Positions 1 through 5,738 of a stretch of 7,719 bases of DNA are shown piece after piece. The stretch is from Methanolinea sp. SDB. Lineage in GTDB: Archaea > Halobacteriota > Methanomicrobia > Methanomicrobiales > Methanospirillaceae. Each line of letters opens with the position of its first letter. The stretch's first letter is position 1. Below the pieces are notes generated by a model. The model was not told the DNA's origin. It made no database searches and saw only the letters and a program-made list of their open reading frames with translations. The stretch lies in NCBI GenBank assembly GCA_001412335.1, contig LKUF01000175.1, positions 1 through 7,719 of the forward strand. Direction: 5' to 3'. The position numbers and the translations under genes are program-made.

Positions 1-1
1 G

Positions 2-37
2 AGTTATGTGAGGACGCCCCGGCGGCGGTTGAAATGA
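2..37 (+). CDS. Possible 3' end of an unidentified + strand gene (partial)
   Basis: The first bases read as an open + frame ending SYVRTPRRRLK and a TGA at 35-37. The codons favour G or C in third position and the basic tail looks like a protein C-terminus, but eleven residues cannot identify a family. A second + frame (from base 1) is also open, to a TAA at 88-90 that would overlap the rnhB stop; its codons are less typical of this genome. The more AT-rich stretch 38-86 between this stop and the rnhB stop fits a short convergent intergenic region. No minus-strand ATG occurs in 1-86. The call is tentative. Confidence 0.25.
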   Translation, partial: SYVRTPRRRLK

Positions 38-86
38 CTACAATTGGTATATCGATTTCGTCTCCCCACAGAAAACAGCGAGGAGG

Positions 87-728
87 CTAAAAGAACGACG
101 AAAGATGGGACTGCTCTCTTCCCGCGACGAGTGTCCTCATCGTCTGCCAGCTCGCACGGGCGAATGACGGGGGTTCCCTGTTGGAAGCGAGGTATGCTTC
201 GAGGAAGGTTATGGTCGTCCTGTCCGAGGGATACCCGCTTCCGATCTCACCCTGGGTTTTTGCCAGTTCCGTTATTGCCTCGTCGCGGAAGACCTTTGCG
301 ACGATGCTTGCGGCAGACACGAGGGGCCACCGTTTGTCTGCATGGTGTTCGGAGACGATACGGCAGGTGCAGCCGACATTCTCGCCGACCATGGCGCCGT
401 AGCGCGCCGCATTGACATCGCATGCGTCCACGTAGGCGACAGATGCGACGAGATCGGTTATCACGCGTGCATGCGCCCGGGCCATCAGTGCGTTCATGGT
501 CATCTGCCTGCGGAGAAGGTCGATCTCGCCGGGTTCGACGAGGTAGACCGTGTAGGGGTAACGGGAGCAGATAATATCGCACAGTTCCTTCCTTTTCGAA
601 GGGGTAAGGGTTTTTGAGTCTTTCACCCCGACTCCTGCAAGTTCCTCCTGGTTCTCTGCTCCCACTGCCGCGACTACCAGGGGCCCGAGAACCGCACCCT
701 TGCCCGCCTCGTCAACGCCGCACAACAT
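87..728 (-). CDS. rnhB: Ribonuclease HII
   Basis: This 213-residue enzyme cuts the RNA strand of RNA/DNA hybrids, including single ribonucleotides left in DNA, and acts in replication and ribonucleotide excision repair. The four metal-binding acidic residues of the family are visible: Asp6 and Glu7 in GVDEAGKG, Asp101 in YVDACD, and Asp131 in the ADKRWPLVSAASIVAK motif. KDSKTLTP at 36-43 is also typical. The last eight residues, QSHLSSFF, match the QxxLxxFF PCNA-binding (PIP) box. The ATG at 728 is chosen because the protein then starts directly before the first motif. Longer in-frame starts would add a non-conserved leader that runs through the presumed promoter. The gene diverges from trkA and seems to be transcribed alone, with a very short or absent 5' leader. 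Length and motifs are normal for archaeal RNase HII, so the call is firm. Confidence 0.97.
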   Translation of the reverse strand: MLCGVDEAGKGAVLGPLVVAAVGAENQEELAGVGVKDSKTLTPSKRKELCDIICSRYPYTVYLVEPGEIDLLRRQMTMNALMARAHARVITDLVASVAYVDACDVNAARYGAMVGENVGCTCRIVSEHHADKRWPLVSAASIVAKVFRDEAITELAKTQGEIGSGYPSDRTTITFLEAYLASNREPPSFARASWQTMRTLVAGREQSHLSSFF

Positions 729-754
729 TGCAGGAGAGGTTGCGTGCGTGGCAC

Positions 755-764
755 ATATTATAAT
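755..764. promoter_or_regulatory. Candidate shared TATA element between rnhB and trkA
   Basis: The 61-bp gap between the divergent starts (729-789) contains ATATTATAAT, which reads almost the same on both strands. Its centre is about 31 bases from each start codon: rnhB at 728 and trkA at 790. Archaeal TATA boxes lie about 26 bases before the transcription start, so both transcripts would begin only a few bases before their ATG. Neither gene has a convincing Shine-Dalgarno sequence, which agrees with leaderless or nearly leaderless mRNAs. Whether one box serves both directions is inference. Confidence 0.5.
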
Positions 765-789
765 GCTCATGATGGTAAACCGTACACGC

Positions 790-1458
790 ATGTATATCAT
801 CATTGTCGGCCTGGGCGGCATCGGGAGGACCCTGACCCAGCTGGCTGTGGAACACGGGAACAACGTGGTTATCATAGACCGTGACGAACAGCGCTGCAGC
901 GATATGCTCGAGCACTATGATGTACTGGCCATCACCGGCAATGCCACAGACAAATCAATTCTCGAGGATGCCGGGATCGACAGGGCGGACGCCCTCATCG
1001 CCACTACAAGCGACGATTCGGTCAACCTGATGACCTGCTGGCTTGCAAAGCGGTTCGACGTCATGAACGTGGTATCGATTGTGAACCAGAAGGAACATTC
1101 CGACCTCTTCAAGGAGGTCGGCGTCAAGATCAGTGAGAATCCCGACGAGCTGGTGGCGACACGGCTGTATTACTGGGCCGAGAACCCGCAACTCCAGCAG
1201 CTGGCATCCATCCCCGGCGGGACCATCTTCGAGGTGGTGGCCGAGAAAGGTGCCCCCATCGTCGACCATGAGATCCGGGAACTCAAGGTCAAGGACTTTG
1301 TCTTCATCGCAATACGGAGACTCGGCGGGGAGCTGATCATCCCCAGCGGAACCGTCAAGATCCGGCCGGGCGATACGATAACGGTGTTTACCAAGAAAGA
1401 AGCAGAAGATGATTGTCTCGAGCTGCTCAACAGGCAGCTCCAGAGATCACCCGAGTGA
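790..1458 (+). CDS. trkA: TrkA-type potassium uptake regulatory protein (RCK domain)
   Basis: This 222-residue cytoplasmic protein is a nucleotide-binding regulatory subunit of a Trk/Ktr-type potassium transporter. The N-terminal Rossmann RCK domain (about 1-118) starts with GLGGIG at 7-12 and has Asp30 at the end of the second strand (VVIIDRD), the usual NAD(H)-contacting acid. A TrkA_C domain follows (about 140-215), with the typical IPSGTVKIRPGDTITVF stretch. The ATG at 790 puts the protein start right at the Rossmann fold; ATGs at 769 and 772 are in frame but probably lie upstream of the transcript start. No TrkH-type membrane subunit is in the window, so the partner must be encoded elsewhere. 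The 3' end overlaps the converging geranylgeranyl reductase gene by 12 bp, leaving no room for a private terminator. TrkA family membership is clear; the exact transporter is not. Confidence 0.94.
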   Translation: MYIIIVGLGGIGRTLTQLAVEHGNNVVIIDRDEQRCSDMLEHYDVLAITGNATDKSILEDAGIDRADALIATTSDDSVNLMTCWLAKRFDVMNVVSIVNQKEHSDLFKEVGVKISENPDELVATRLYYWAENPQLQQLASIPGGTIFEVVAEKGAPIVDHEIRELKVKDFVFIAIRRLGGELIIPSGTVKIRPGDTITVFTKKEAEDDCLELLNRQLQRSPE

Positions 1459-2643
1459 TGCCCGCAGGGTGGCAAGCTCTGTGAGGAGTTTCGGGTTCCT
1501 CTTGATCAGTTCCCTGATAAGGGCGAGCGTGGAAAACTCCGACAGGTTCATCTGTGATGCGGACTGTATCAGCGCATTGAGCTTCTCGTCCGAGAGGGTG
1601 ACGAAATACTCCTTGATCTGGTAATTGCGGGCGATCGCCTTTCCCATGAACGACTCCCTCCAGCGGGTGTCGTAGTCCATGAGGGCGCCCTTTGAACAGT
1701 CCCCGGCCTCGATTGCCTTTTCGGCAACTTCAACCGCCAGCCTCCCGGTGAACATGGCATTGTAGATCCCGCCGCCGGTCAGGGGGTCTACCACGCGGGC
1801 GGCGTCCCCGACGACCATGAGCCCGTCCGCCACCGTGCAGTCCAGCGGTTTGCAGACCGATACGCCGCCAACGATGTGCTCGATGGTCTTGCCTTCCGGG
1901 AACGTGGCTGCAACAAACCGGTCGAGGTAATCGCGTGCCCTGTGCCCGTTACCGCTCTTCTTTCCGCTGATCCCGATCCCGACGTTCGCACTGCGTTCGC
2001 CTTTCGGGAAGATCCAGAGGTAGCCCTGGGGAGCCACCTCGTTTCCGAGGAAGAAGACGGTGGTGTGGGGGTCGATGTCGATATCTGTCATGAGGTACTG
2101 GACAGAGCTCATGATCTCGCGAACCGGGATTGTGGTGTTCATGCCGCACCAGCGGGAGAACTTGGACTCGACACCGTCTGCAGCGATGACGATGTCGGCG
2201 TGGACTTCATGCCTCGTCCCACAGTGTTCGAGCGTCGCCCCTTTCACCTCCCCGCCGACGATGAGCGGGGCGCTGGCCCGTGTCTTGACATAGACATCGG
2301 CTCCTGCATCGGCTGCCTGCCAGGCCAGCTCGCGGTCGAATACCTTGCGGTCGAGGATATACCCGACTTTGCTCCCGGCCATCCCTGATTCGAGCATCAT
2401 CGGGGTGCCGTCCGGCGCCACCAGCTCGGCCCTCTTTATCTCGGCGGAGATGAACTTCGTATCAGGCTCGATGAACTCTTTTAGCACATCCTTTCCAATT
2501 CCCTCCGCACACCGGATAGGGACGCCGATTGCAGGGCGTTTCTCCACCATGCAGACTGATAACCCCTTCTCCGCAGCGGTACGGGCTGCAACTGCACCGC
2601 CCGGCCCGCCACCGATAACCAGGAGATCATAATTCAGCTTCAT
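1447..2643 (-). CDS. Geranylgeranyl reductase (archaeal ether-lipid saturation, FAD-dependent)
   Basis: This 398-residue flavoprotein saturates the geranylgeranyl chains of archaeal membrane lipids such as digeranylgeranylglycerophospholipid. The N-terminal FAD-binding Rossmann motif is DLLVIGGGPGGAVAAR (6-21), followed by an acidic residue in MVEKR. The family Cys sits in PIRCAEGIG. A YLWIFPKGERSANVG segment matches the YxWxFPxGE motif of these reductases, and VVGDAARVVDPLTGGGI is the C-terminal FAD motif. The ATG at 2643 is favoured by a strong GGAGGTT six bases upstream and by the start of the Rossmann strand; a longer reading would add a leader inside the ferredoxin gene. It follows the ferredoxin with a 17-bp overlap. 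In Methanosarcina acetivorans a neighbouring ferredoxin is known to be needed for full lipid reduction, so the pair is probably functional together. A menaquinone or chlorophyll-side-chain reductase is unlikely in this context. Confidence 0.94.
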   Translation of the reverse strand: MKLNYDLLVIGGGPGGAVAARTAAEKGLSVCMVEKRPAIGVPIRCAEGIGKDVLKEFIEPDTKFISAEIKRAELVAPDGTPMMLESGMAGSKVGYILDRKVFDRELAWQAADAGADVYVKTRASAPLIVGGEVKGATLEHCGTRHEVHADIVIAADGVESKFSRWCGMNTTIPVREIMSSVQYLMTDIDIDPHTTVFFLGNEVAPQGYLWIFPKGERSANVGIGISGKKSGNGHRARDYLDRFVAATFPEGKTIEHIVGGVSVCKPLDCTVADGLMVVGDAARVVDPLTGGGIYNAMFTGRLAVEVAEKAIEAGDCSKGALMDYDTRWRESFMGKAIARNYQIKEYFVTLSDEKLNALIQSASQMNLSEFSTLALIRELIKRNPKLLTELATLRASLG

Positions 2644-2809
2644 CAACAACCTCCAGGGCTCCAAGCGGGCAGACCTTTGCACATATGCCGCAGCTTGTAC
2701 AGGCCTCTCCTACCACGAGATATGCATCTATAAGCTCCAGGGCTCCTTCCGGACATACCGATACACAGCATCCGCAATATCCACAGATGTCTCTATGAAC
2801 CTGTAACAT
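2627..2809 (-). CDS. Small 2x[4Fe-4S] ferredoxin, likely electron donor to the geranylgeranyl reductase
   Basis: This 60-residue protein consists of little more than two four-cysteine clusters: Cys9, 12, 15 and 19 (CGYCGCCVSVCP) and Cys37, 40, 43 and 47 (CTSCGICAKVCP). This is the bacterial-type 8Fe ferredoxin pattern, with the final Cys-Pro of each set present. Its reading frame runs 17 bp into the downstream reductase gene, and the ribosome-binding site of that gene lies inside the ferredoxin codons, so the two are translationally coupled. This supports a dedicated electron-transfer role in lipid saturation. The ATG at 2809 is preferred to an in-frame TTG at 2833 because the TATA box is only about 30 bases upstream of the ATG, so the TTG would precede the transcript. 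No Shine-Dalgarno is visible. The fold is certain; the specific partner is inferred from gene order and the Methanosarcina precedent. Confidence 0.93.
   Translation of the reverse strand: MLQVHRDICGYCGCCVSVCPEGALELIDAYLVVGEACTSCGICAKVCPLGALEVVDEAEL
2648..2654 (-). promoter_or_regulatory. Ribosome-binding site of the geranylgeranyl reductase gene
   Basis: On the minus strand GGAGGTT lies just before TGTTG-ATG, inside the last codons of the ferredoxin gene. It matches the archaeal GGAGGTGAT consensus over six bases at normal spacing and fixes the reductase start at 2643. Confidence 0.8.
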
Positions 2810-2834
2810 CTGGAATAAATTTGAGGGGAGCAAC

Positions 2835-2846
2835 CTTATATCTTTT
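2835..2846 (-). promoter_or_regulatory. TATA box and BRE of the ferredoxin-reductase operon
   Basis: The minus strand reads AAAAGATATAAG here. GATATAAG is a good archaeal TATA box, and the adjacent upstream A-rich bases fit the TFB-recognition element. The centre is about 30 bases before the ferredoxin ATG at 2809, so transcription should start within about five bases of the ATG. This explains the lack of a Shine-Dalgarno there and makes the ferredoxin message leaderless or nearly so. Confidence 0.65.
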
Positions 2847-2870
2847 CTCCGCCAGGAGGATAAAATCGCC

Positions 2871-2880
2871 CGTATATACG
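2871..2880. promoter_or_regulatory. Palindrome upstream of the ferredoxin promoter, possible operator
   Basis: CGTATATACG is a perfect 10-base palindrome. A second palindrome, ATACGTAT at 2876-2883, overlaps it. They lie about 30 bases upstream of the TATA box, where archaeal activators may bind, but an AT-rich palindrome of this length can arise by chance and could also be a spare TATA element. No known regulator motif is recognised. Confidence 0.25.
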
Positions 2881-2889
2881 TATTTTTTC

Positions 2890-2920
2890 AAAAAGAGGTG
2901 ATATTTCCGCGGGATCGCGG
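2890..2920 (-). terminator. Weak candidate terminator after the EndoQ-like gene
   Basis: Just after the minus-strand stop at 2924-2926 a 5-bp GC stem with a 4-base loop (2907-2920) is followed, 12 bases on, by a T5 run (2890-2894) on the same strand. Archaeal termination relies mainly on T-rich tracts, so the run may matter more than the hairpin. The position is right: it separates the long operon from the ferredoxin promoter. The structure is short and the call is tentative. Confidence 0.35.
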
Positions 2921-2923
2921 GCT

Positions 2924-4039
2924 TCAGCGCAACGAGAACGATCCATATCGTCCCCCGCCTCCCGCCTCGAGCACGACCCTCCCTGCACGGAGGCAATCCA
3001 GTGCTCCCGCAACACCCGGGTGAATATCTTCGAGCTCGGTGATGGGGGTGTACAGGAGCACGGAGATCTCGTCTCCAACAGCCTCTATGAACCGGTTGTA
3101 CAGGTTCCTGCAGCCCTTCGTGCGGGGAGATGCGGTGCCGAGCACCTTCTGTACCAGTTCTGCAAGCGGGATCATGTGCAGGTATGGCGGTCTTTTGGTC
3201 GGTTTTCCGGTGGAGAGCTGCCGGGCACGGTCACGGACCCCCATCTTGATCCGGCCCCCGTCCACCGGGCAGCGCCAGTTCAGCCGCCCGGCCTCGTCCG
3301 GTTCGTAACTCCGGAAACAGCGGACACAGGCTGTCCGGTTGTACTTCCCTTCCTCGGGGAAGAACCCGGCATTCAGGGTTATGCGCCCGGAACGGACCGC
3401 TTCAAGGAGTCCACCGGCAGTCAGCCGGCTGACCTCGATCCGGTTGAATTCACGCCCAAGTTTCGCCGTATCGGGACTGTGGCAGTCGGAGTTGGAGAGG
3501 AAGGGAAGGTCTGCGAGGTCCGGGATGGCAGAGCCATAGGAACTGTCGGCAGAGAGCCCGAGTTCCAGGAAGTCCACGGGTTCGTCCCCGTAACACTCAC
3601 GCGTCGAATCGAAGGCTGCATACAGGGAGGTCCAGGGAGTAAACGCATGTGCAGGGCCGATCAGGCCGCCATGGGAATGGACCATGGCTGCGATCTCCTC
3701 TCCCCCAAGGCGCACGTGCGGCCTCCCGGAGTGGCCGATGTCCTTCGAATACGGGGCAAGGTCCCGGGCAAGACAGGAGAAGTCTTCGAACGTCTCCATC
3801 AGGATGAGGTGGTGCACACGGGATACATCCTCCACTTCCGCGGTGGGGACCACCAGTATACCCTCCCTTTCGGAGCACTCCTCCCAGCACGTCCTCCAGC
3901 CCGGGTGGAGTGCATCGCCGCTTCCAAGGACCCTAAGCCCCTTCTTTCGGGCCGCAGCAATGAGTGGCCCGGGGGTCATGCTCCGCGAAGTCGCTATCGA
4001 AAAACAGGAATGAATGTGAAGATCGGCAAAAACCTGCAT
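2924..4039 (-). CDS. Endonuclease Q-like PHP-domain protein
   Basis: This 371-residue protein resembles the EndoQ family (formerly a conserved PHP hypothetical), whose Pyrococcus furiosus member nicks DNA 5' of uracil, hypoxanthine, xanthine and abasic sites. Metal-binding PHP motifs appear in order: DLHIHS (6-11), GSGDALHP (39-46), Glu68, His76/His77, GPAHAFTPW (128-136) and NSDCHSP (183-189). A putative zinc module follows with Cys238, Cys241 and Cys257, but Asp260 stands where a fourth Cys is expected (CPVDGG). The C-terminal part has the family-type segment PPYLHMIPLAELV. At 371 residues it is somewhat shorter than the Pyrococcus enzyme (about 424). No canonical PIP box is seen at its end. 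The start is the only one directly before the first motif. It begins 2 bp after the PAC2 gene stop and is the distal gene of the operon. Family membership is likely; activity is inferred. Confidence 0.85.
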   Translation of the reverse strand: MQVFADLHIHSCFSIATSRSMTPGPLIAAARKKGLRVLGSGDALHPGWRTCWEECSEREGILVVPTAEVEDVSRVHHLILMETFEDFSCLARDLAPYSKDIGHSGRPHVRLGGEEIAAMVHSHGGLIGPAHAFTPWTSLYAAFDSTRECYGDEPVDFLELGLSADSSYGSAIPDLADLPFLSNSDCHSPDTAKLGREFNRIEVSRLTAGGLLEAVRSGRITLNAGFFPEEGKYNRTACVRCFRSYEPDEAGRLNWRCPVDGGRIKMGVRDRARQLSTGKPTKRPPYLHMIPLAELVQKVLGTASPRTKGCRNLYNRFIEAVGDEISVLLYTPITELEDIHPGVAGALDCLRAGRVVLEAGGGGRYGSFSLR

Positions 4040-4041
4040 GA

Positions 4042-4797
4042 TCAGACGAAGTAGCGCAATTCGTCGTCCTGCGTGATCCGCTCCCCGTCGATGAGTTTCT
4101 GCACCATGTGCTCCATCTCGGCCCCCCTCTGCTGGAGCTGGGTGGGATCGATCTCGATTCCAAGAAGTGTGGTCAGCACCCGCAGAACGCTTGCCGCACT
4201 CTTCGGGTCAACCAGGTACCCGGAGGTCTCACCCATCAGGCAGATGCCCTCCATCCCCCTCTGGCTGCCCATCCCGAGCAGGAGGCCTGCCGCACCGATT
4301 ATCCCCCCGCCAGGCTCGTCGCTGCTGATCAGGACTCCCGCAGAGTGCACCAGGTCCCTGAGATCGGGGTTGTTGACCGCACCGAGCACACGCGGCTCCT
4401 CGACGAGATGCCCGACTCCATATCCTCCAAGGGTATAGATCCGTGAGACACCCATCTGTTCGGCGATGTCCAGGTACGCATCGGAGAGCAGGTAGTGCCC
4501 CTCTGCAGAGGTGCTCTGGTAGTCCCCGACCAGGAAGAGGTAGCGCCTGTCTTCTCCCTGGTAGTAGAAGACCTCGTTGTTGGCAAGCCTGACACACCCG
4601 TTCTCCTCGATTATCACCTGCGGGGGAAAGAAGATGGATTCGATCTCCGCCACTTTCACGGCCCCAAGTTCCCGTATCATGTGCTCTGCCACGAGCTTTC
4701 CCACGTGGCCGATTCCCGGAAGTCCCTCGATGAGTACAGGGGCCTCTATCTCTTCGCCGTACTCGTTCTCAAGAAAACGAATGGTTATTTCATCCAT
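4042..4797 (-). CDS. PAC2-family proteasome assembly chaperone (PbaB-like)
   Basis: This 251-residue cytoplasmic protein belongs to the PAC2 family of proteasome-assembly chaperones, archaeal relatives of eukaryotic Pac1/Pac2. The family opening is clear in APVLIEGLPGIGHVGKLVAEH (19-39), as are YTLGGYGVG near the middle and a Gly-rich GGGIIGAAGLLLGMG segment. The protein ends in LRYFV, and the final YFV resembles the HbYX (hydrophobic-Tyr-any) tail that proteasome activators insert into the 20S alpha ring; the archaeal homologue PbaB was reported to activate the proteasome without ATP. The ATG at 4797 overlaps the 3' end of nop10 by 13 bp and has an AGGAG at a rather long spacing (12 bases). 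Its place between translation genes and a DNA-repair gene suggests co-expression with growth. PbaA versus PbaB assignment is uncertain. Confidence 0.9.
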   Translation of the reverse strand: MDEITIRFLENEYGEEIEAPVLIEGLPGIGHVGKLVAEHMIRELGAVKVAEIESIFFPPQVIIEENGCVRLANNEVFYYQGEDRRYLFLVGDYQSTSAEGHYLLSDAYLDIAEQMGVSRIYTLGGYGVGHLVEEPRVLGAVNNPDLRDLVHSAGVLISSDEPGGGIIGAAGLLLGMGSQRGMEGICLMGETSGYLVDPKSAASVLRVLTTLLGIEIDPTQLQQRGAEMEHMVQKLIDGERITQDDELRYFV

Positions 4798-4946
4798 GAT
4801 CTGGCCATTCTCCTGTATCTTCCATAATGGTCCTGCGGGGAAAAACGGGCTGGATGGGCCGGAACAGTGGACGTACCGCAGATCTGGCAGACCCTGTCAA
4901 GGGTATAGGCAAAATCCTTCGGACAGCGGCGGATATGTCCTCTCAT
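4785..4946 (-). CDS. nop10: Nop10, H/ACA ribonucleoprotein and rRNA pseudouridylation subunit
   Basis: This 53-residue protein is a core part of the archaeal H/ACA RNP (with Cbf5, Gar1 and L7Ae), which pseudouridylates rRNA under guide-RNA control. I found it by translating the gap between aIF2-alpha and the PAC2 gene. It begins MRGHIRRCPKD and contains YTLDRVCQICG, followed by the diagnostic AHPARFSPQDHYGRYRR. The N-terminal zinc ribbon keeps Cys8, Cys20 and Cys23, but Asp11 stands where the second Cys of the first CPxC knuckle is expected. The ATG overlaps the aIF2-alpha stop in an ATGA arrangement, and the TAA lies inside the start of the next gene, so translation is coupled on both sides. 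Only a weak GGA precedes the start. Size and gene order both match archaeal Nop10, making the call firm despite its small length. Confidence 0.93.
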   Translation of the reverse strand: MRGHIRRCPKDFAYTLDRVCQICGTSTVPAHPARFSPQDHYGRYRRMARSWMK

Positions 4947-5731
4947 GTGGCTTTTCCGGATTTCGGCTTCTTGACGAATTTGCCCTCTCCATCGGCCCGT
5001 TCCACGACACCGATGGCCGCAGCTGCGGCCTTCTCGATGGCCTTCTCCGCACTCTTGTAGTCCGGAGCGGTCACTTTTATACGGTAGAGCGGCGCGCCGA
5101 GGTAGGTGATTTCGATCTCCACGTCCTGTATCTTGGGCTCCGCACTCCGGAGCGCCCGCCTGATGATGTTCACCCCGTCAGGCTTGGTCGAGGTGAGGAC
5201 AAGGTTTCCGCTCACGGTTACACGCGGAACCTTGACATTTTCATGCGCAACGGTCACCAGTGCCTCTTTGACCGGGTCGGAGAGCCCGGTCTTCTGGAAC
5301 GCAGAATCGCCCCTCGTGACGATATCCTCAAAAATCGAGTATAAATCGCCGTATTTCTGGTATACGATGTTCTCTATCTCTTCAGCGGGTACCCCCGCCG
5401 TGTTGGCGGCAAACCCGATCCATTTCGCCGCCTTTGACTCGTTCTTCCATTCCCTGATCTTCTCACGCCGCTGGTGCTCGTTGACATCCTTTAACGAGAG
5501 ATCGATATGGCCCCTGCCCGTGTCGACGTGAAGGACCTTGCAGACCACTTTCTGACCCTCTCGCACGTGGTCCCTGATATACTTGATCCAGCCCGTGGCA
5601 ATCTCAGAAATTGGTATCAGTCCTTCCCTGCCCGGATATTCATCGAGGGCCACGAAGGCTGCGAAGTCCTTTACGTCCCTGACCGTGCAGACGACCAGTT
5701 CCCCGGTCTCCGGCCATTCTCTCTCGGTCAT
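4943..5731 (-). CDS. eif2a: Translation initiation factor aIF2 subunit alpha
   Basis: This 262-residue protein is the alpha subunit of heterotrimeric aIF2, which brings initiator Met-tRNA to the ribosome. An N-terminal S1/OB RNA-binding domain (about 8-80) contains GELVVCTVRDVKDFAAFVAL, DEYPGREGLIPISEI and the closing GHIDLSLKDV. A helical domain (about 85-165) and a C-terminal alpha/beta domain that contacts aIF2-gamma (about 170-262) follow, with a Lys/Ala-rich tail. The ATG at 5731 is chosen over an in-frame TTG at 5746: GAGTGAT lies just upstream of the ATG, the TTG would overlap rps27e, and family members normally start a few residues before the PxxGE segment. It follows rps27e by 7 bp and overlaps nop10 by 4 bp. 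Length is normal for the family. Confidence 0.96.
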   Translation of the reverse strand: MTEREWPETGELVVCTVRDVKDFAAFVALDEYPGREGLIPISEIATGWIKYIRDHVREGQKVVCKVLHVDTGRGHIDLSLKDVNEHQRREKIREWKNESKAAKWIGFAANTAGVPAEEIENIVYQKYGDLYSIFEDIVTRGDSAFQKTGLSDPVKEALVTVAHENVKVPRVTVSGNLVLTSTKPDGVNIIRRALRSAEPKIQDVEIEITYLGAPLYRIKVTAPDYKSAEKAIEKAAAAAIGVVERADGEGKFVKKPKSGKAT

Positions 5732-5738
5732 CGTATAA

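Noticed and set aside
1..90. tRNA or other structured RNA at the left edge
   Set aside because: No T-loop GGTTCGA, acceptor stem or other recognisable RNA signature is present.
729..875. Longer N-terminus for RNase HII
   Set aside because: The extra 49 residues cross the presumed promoter and antisense trkA codons. The family normally begins just before GVDEAGKG, so the ATG at 728 is preferred.
3020..4054. Long + strand open frame (344 codons) opposite the EndoQ-like gene
   Set aside because: It is antisense to a gene with clear PHP motifs, its translation shows no recognisable domain, and GC-rich coding regions often leave the opposite frame open.
4577..5344. + strand open frame (255 codons) across nop10 and aIF2-alpha
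   Set aside because: It runs antisense through three recognised genes, has no family features, and has no promoter or ribosome-binding site that I can see.
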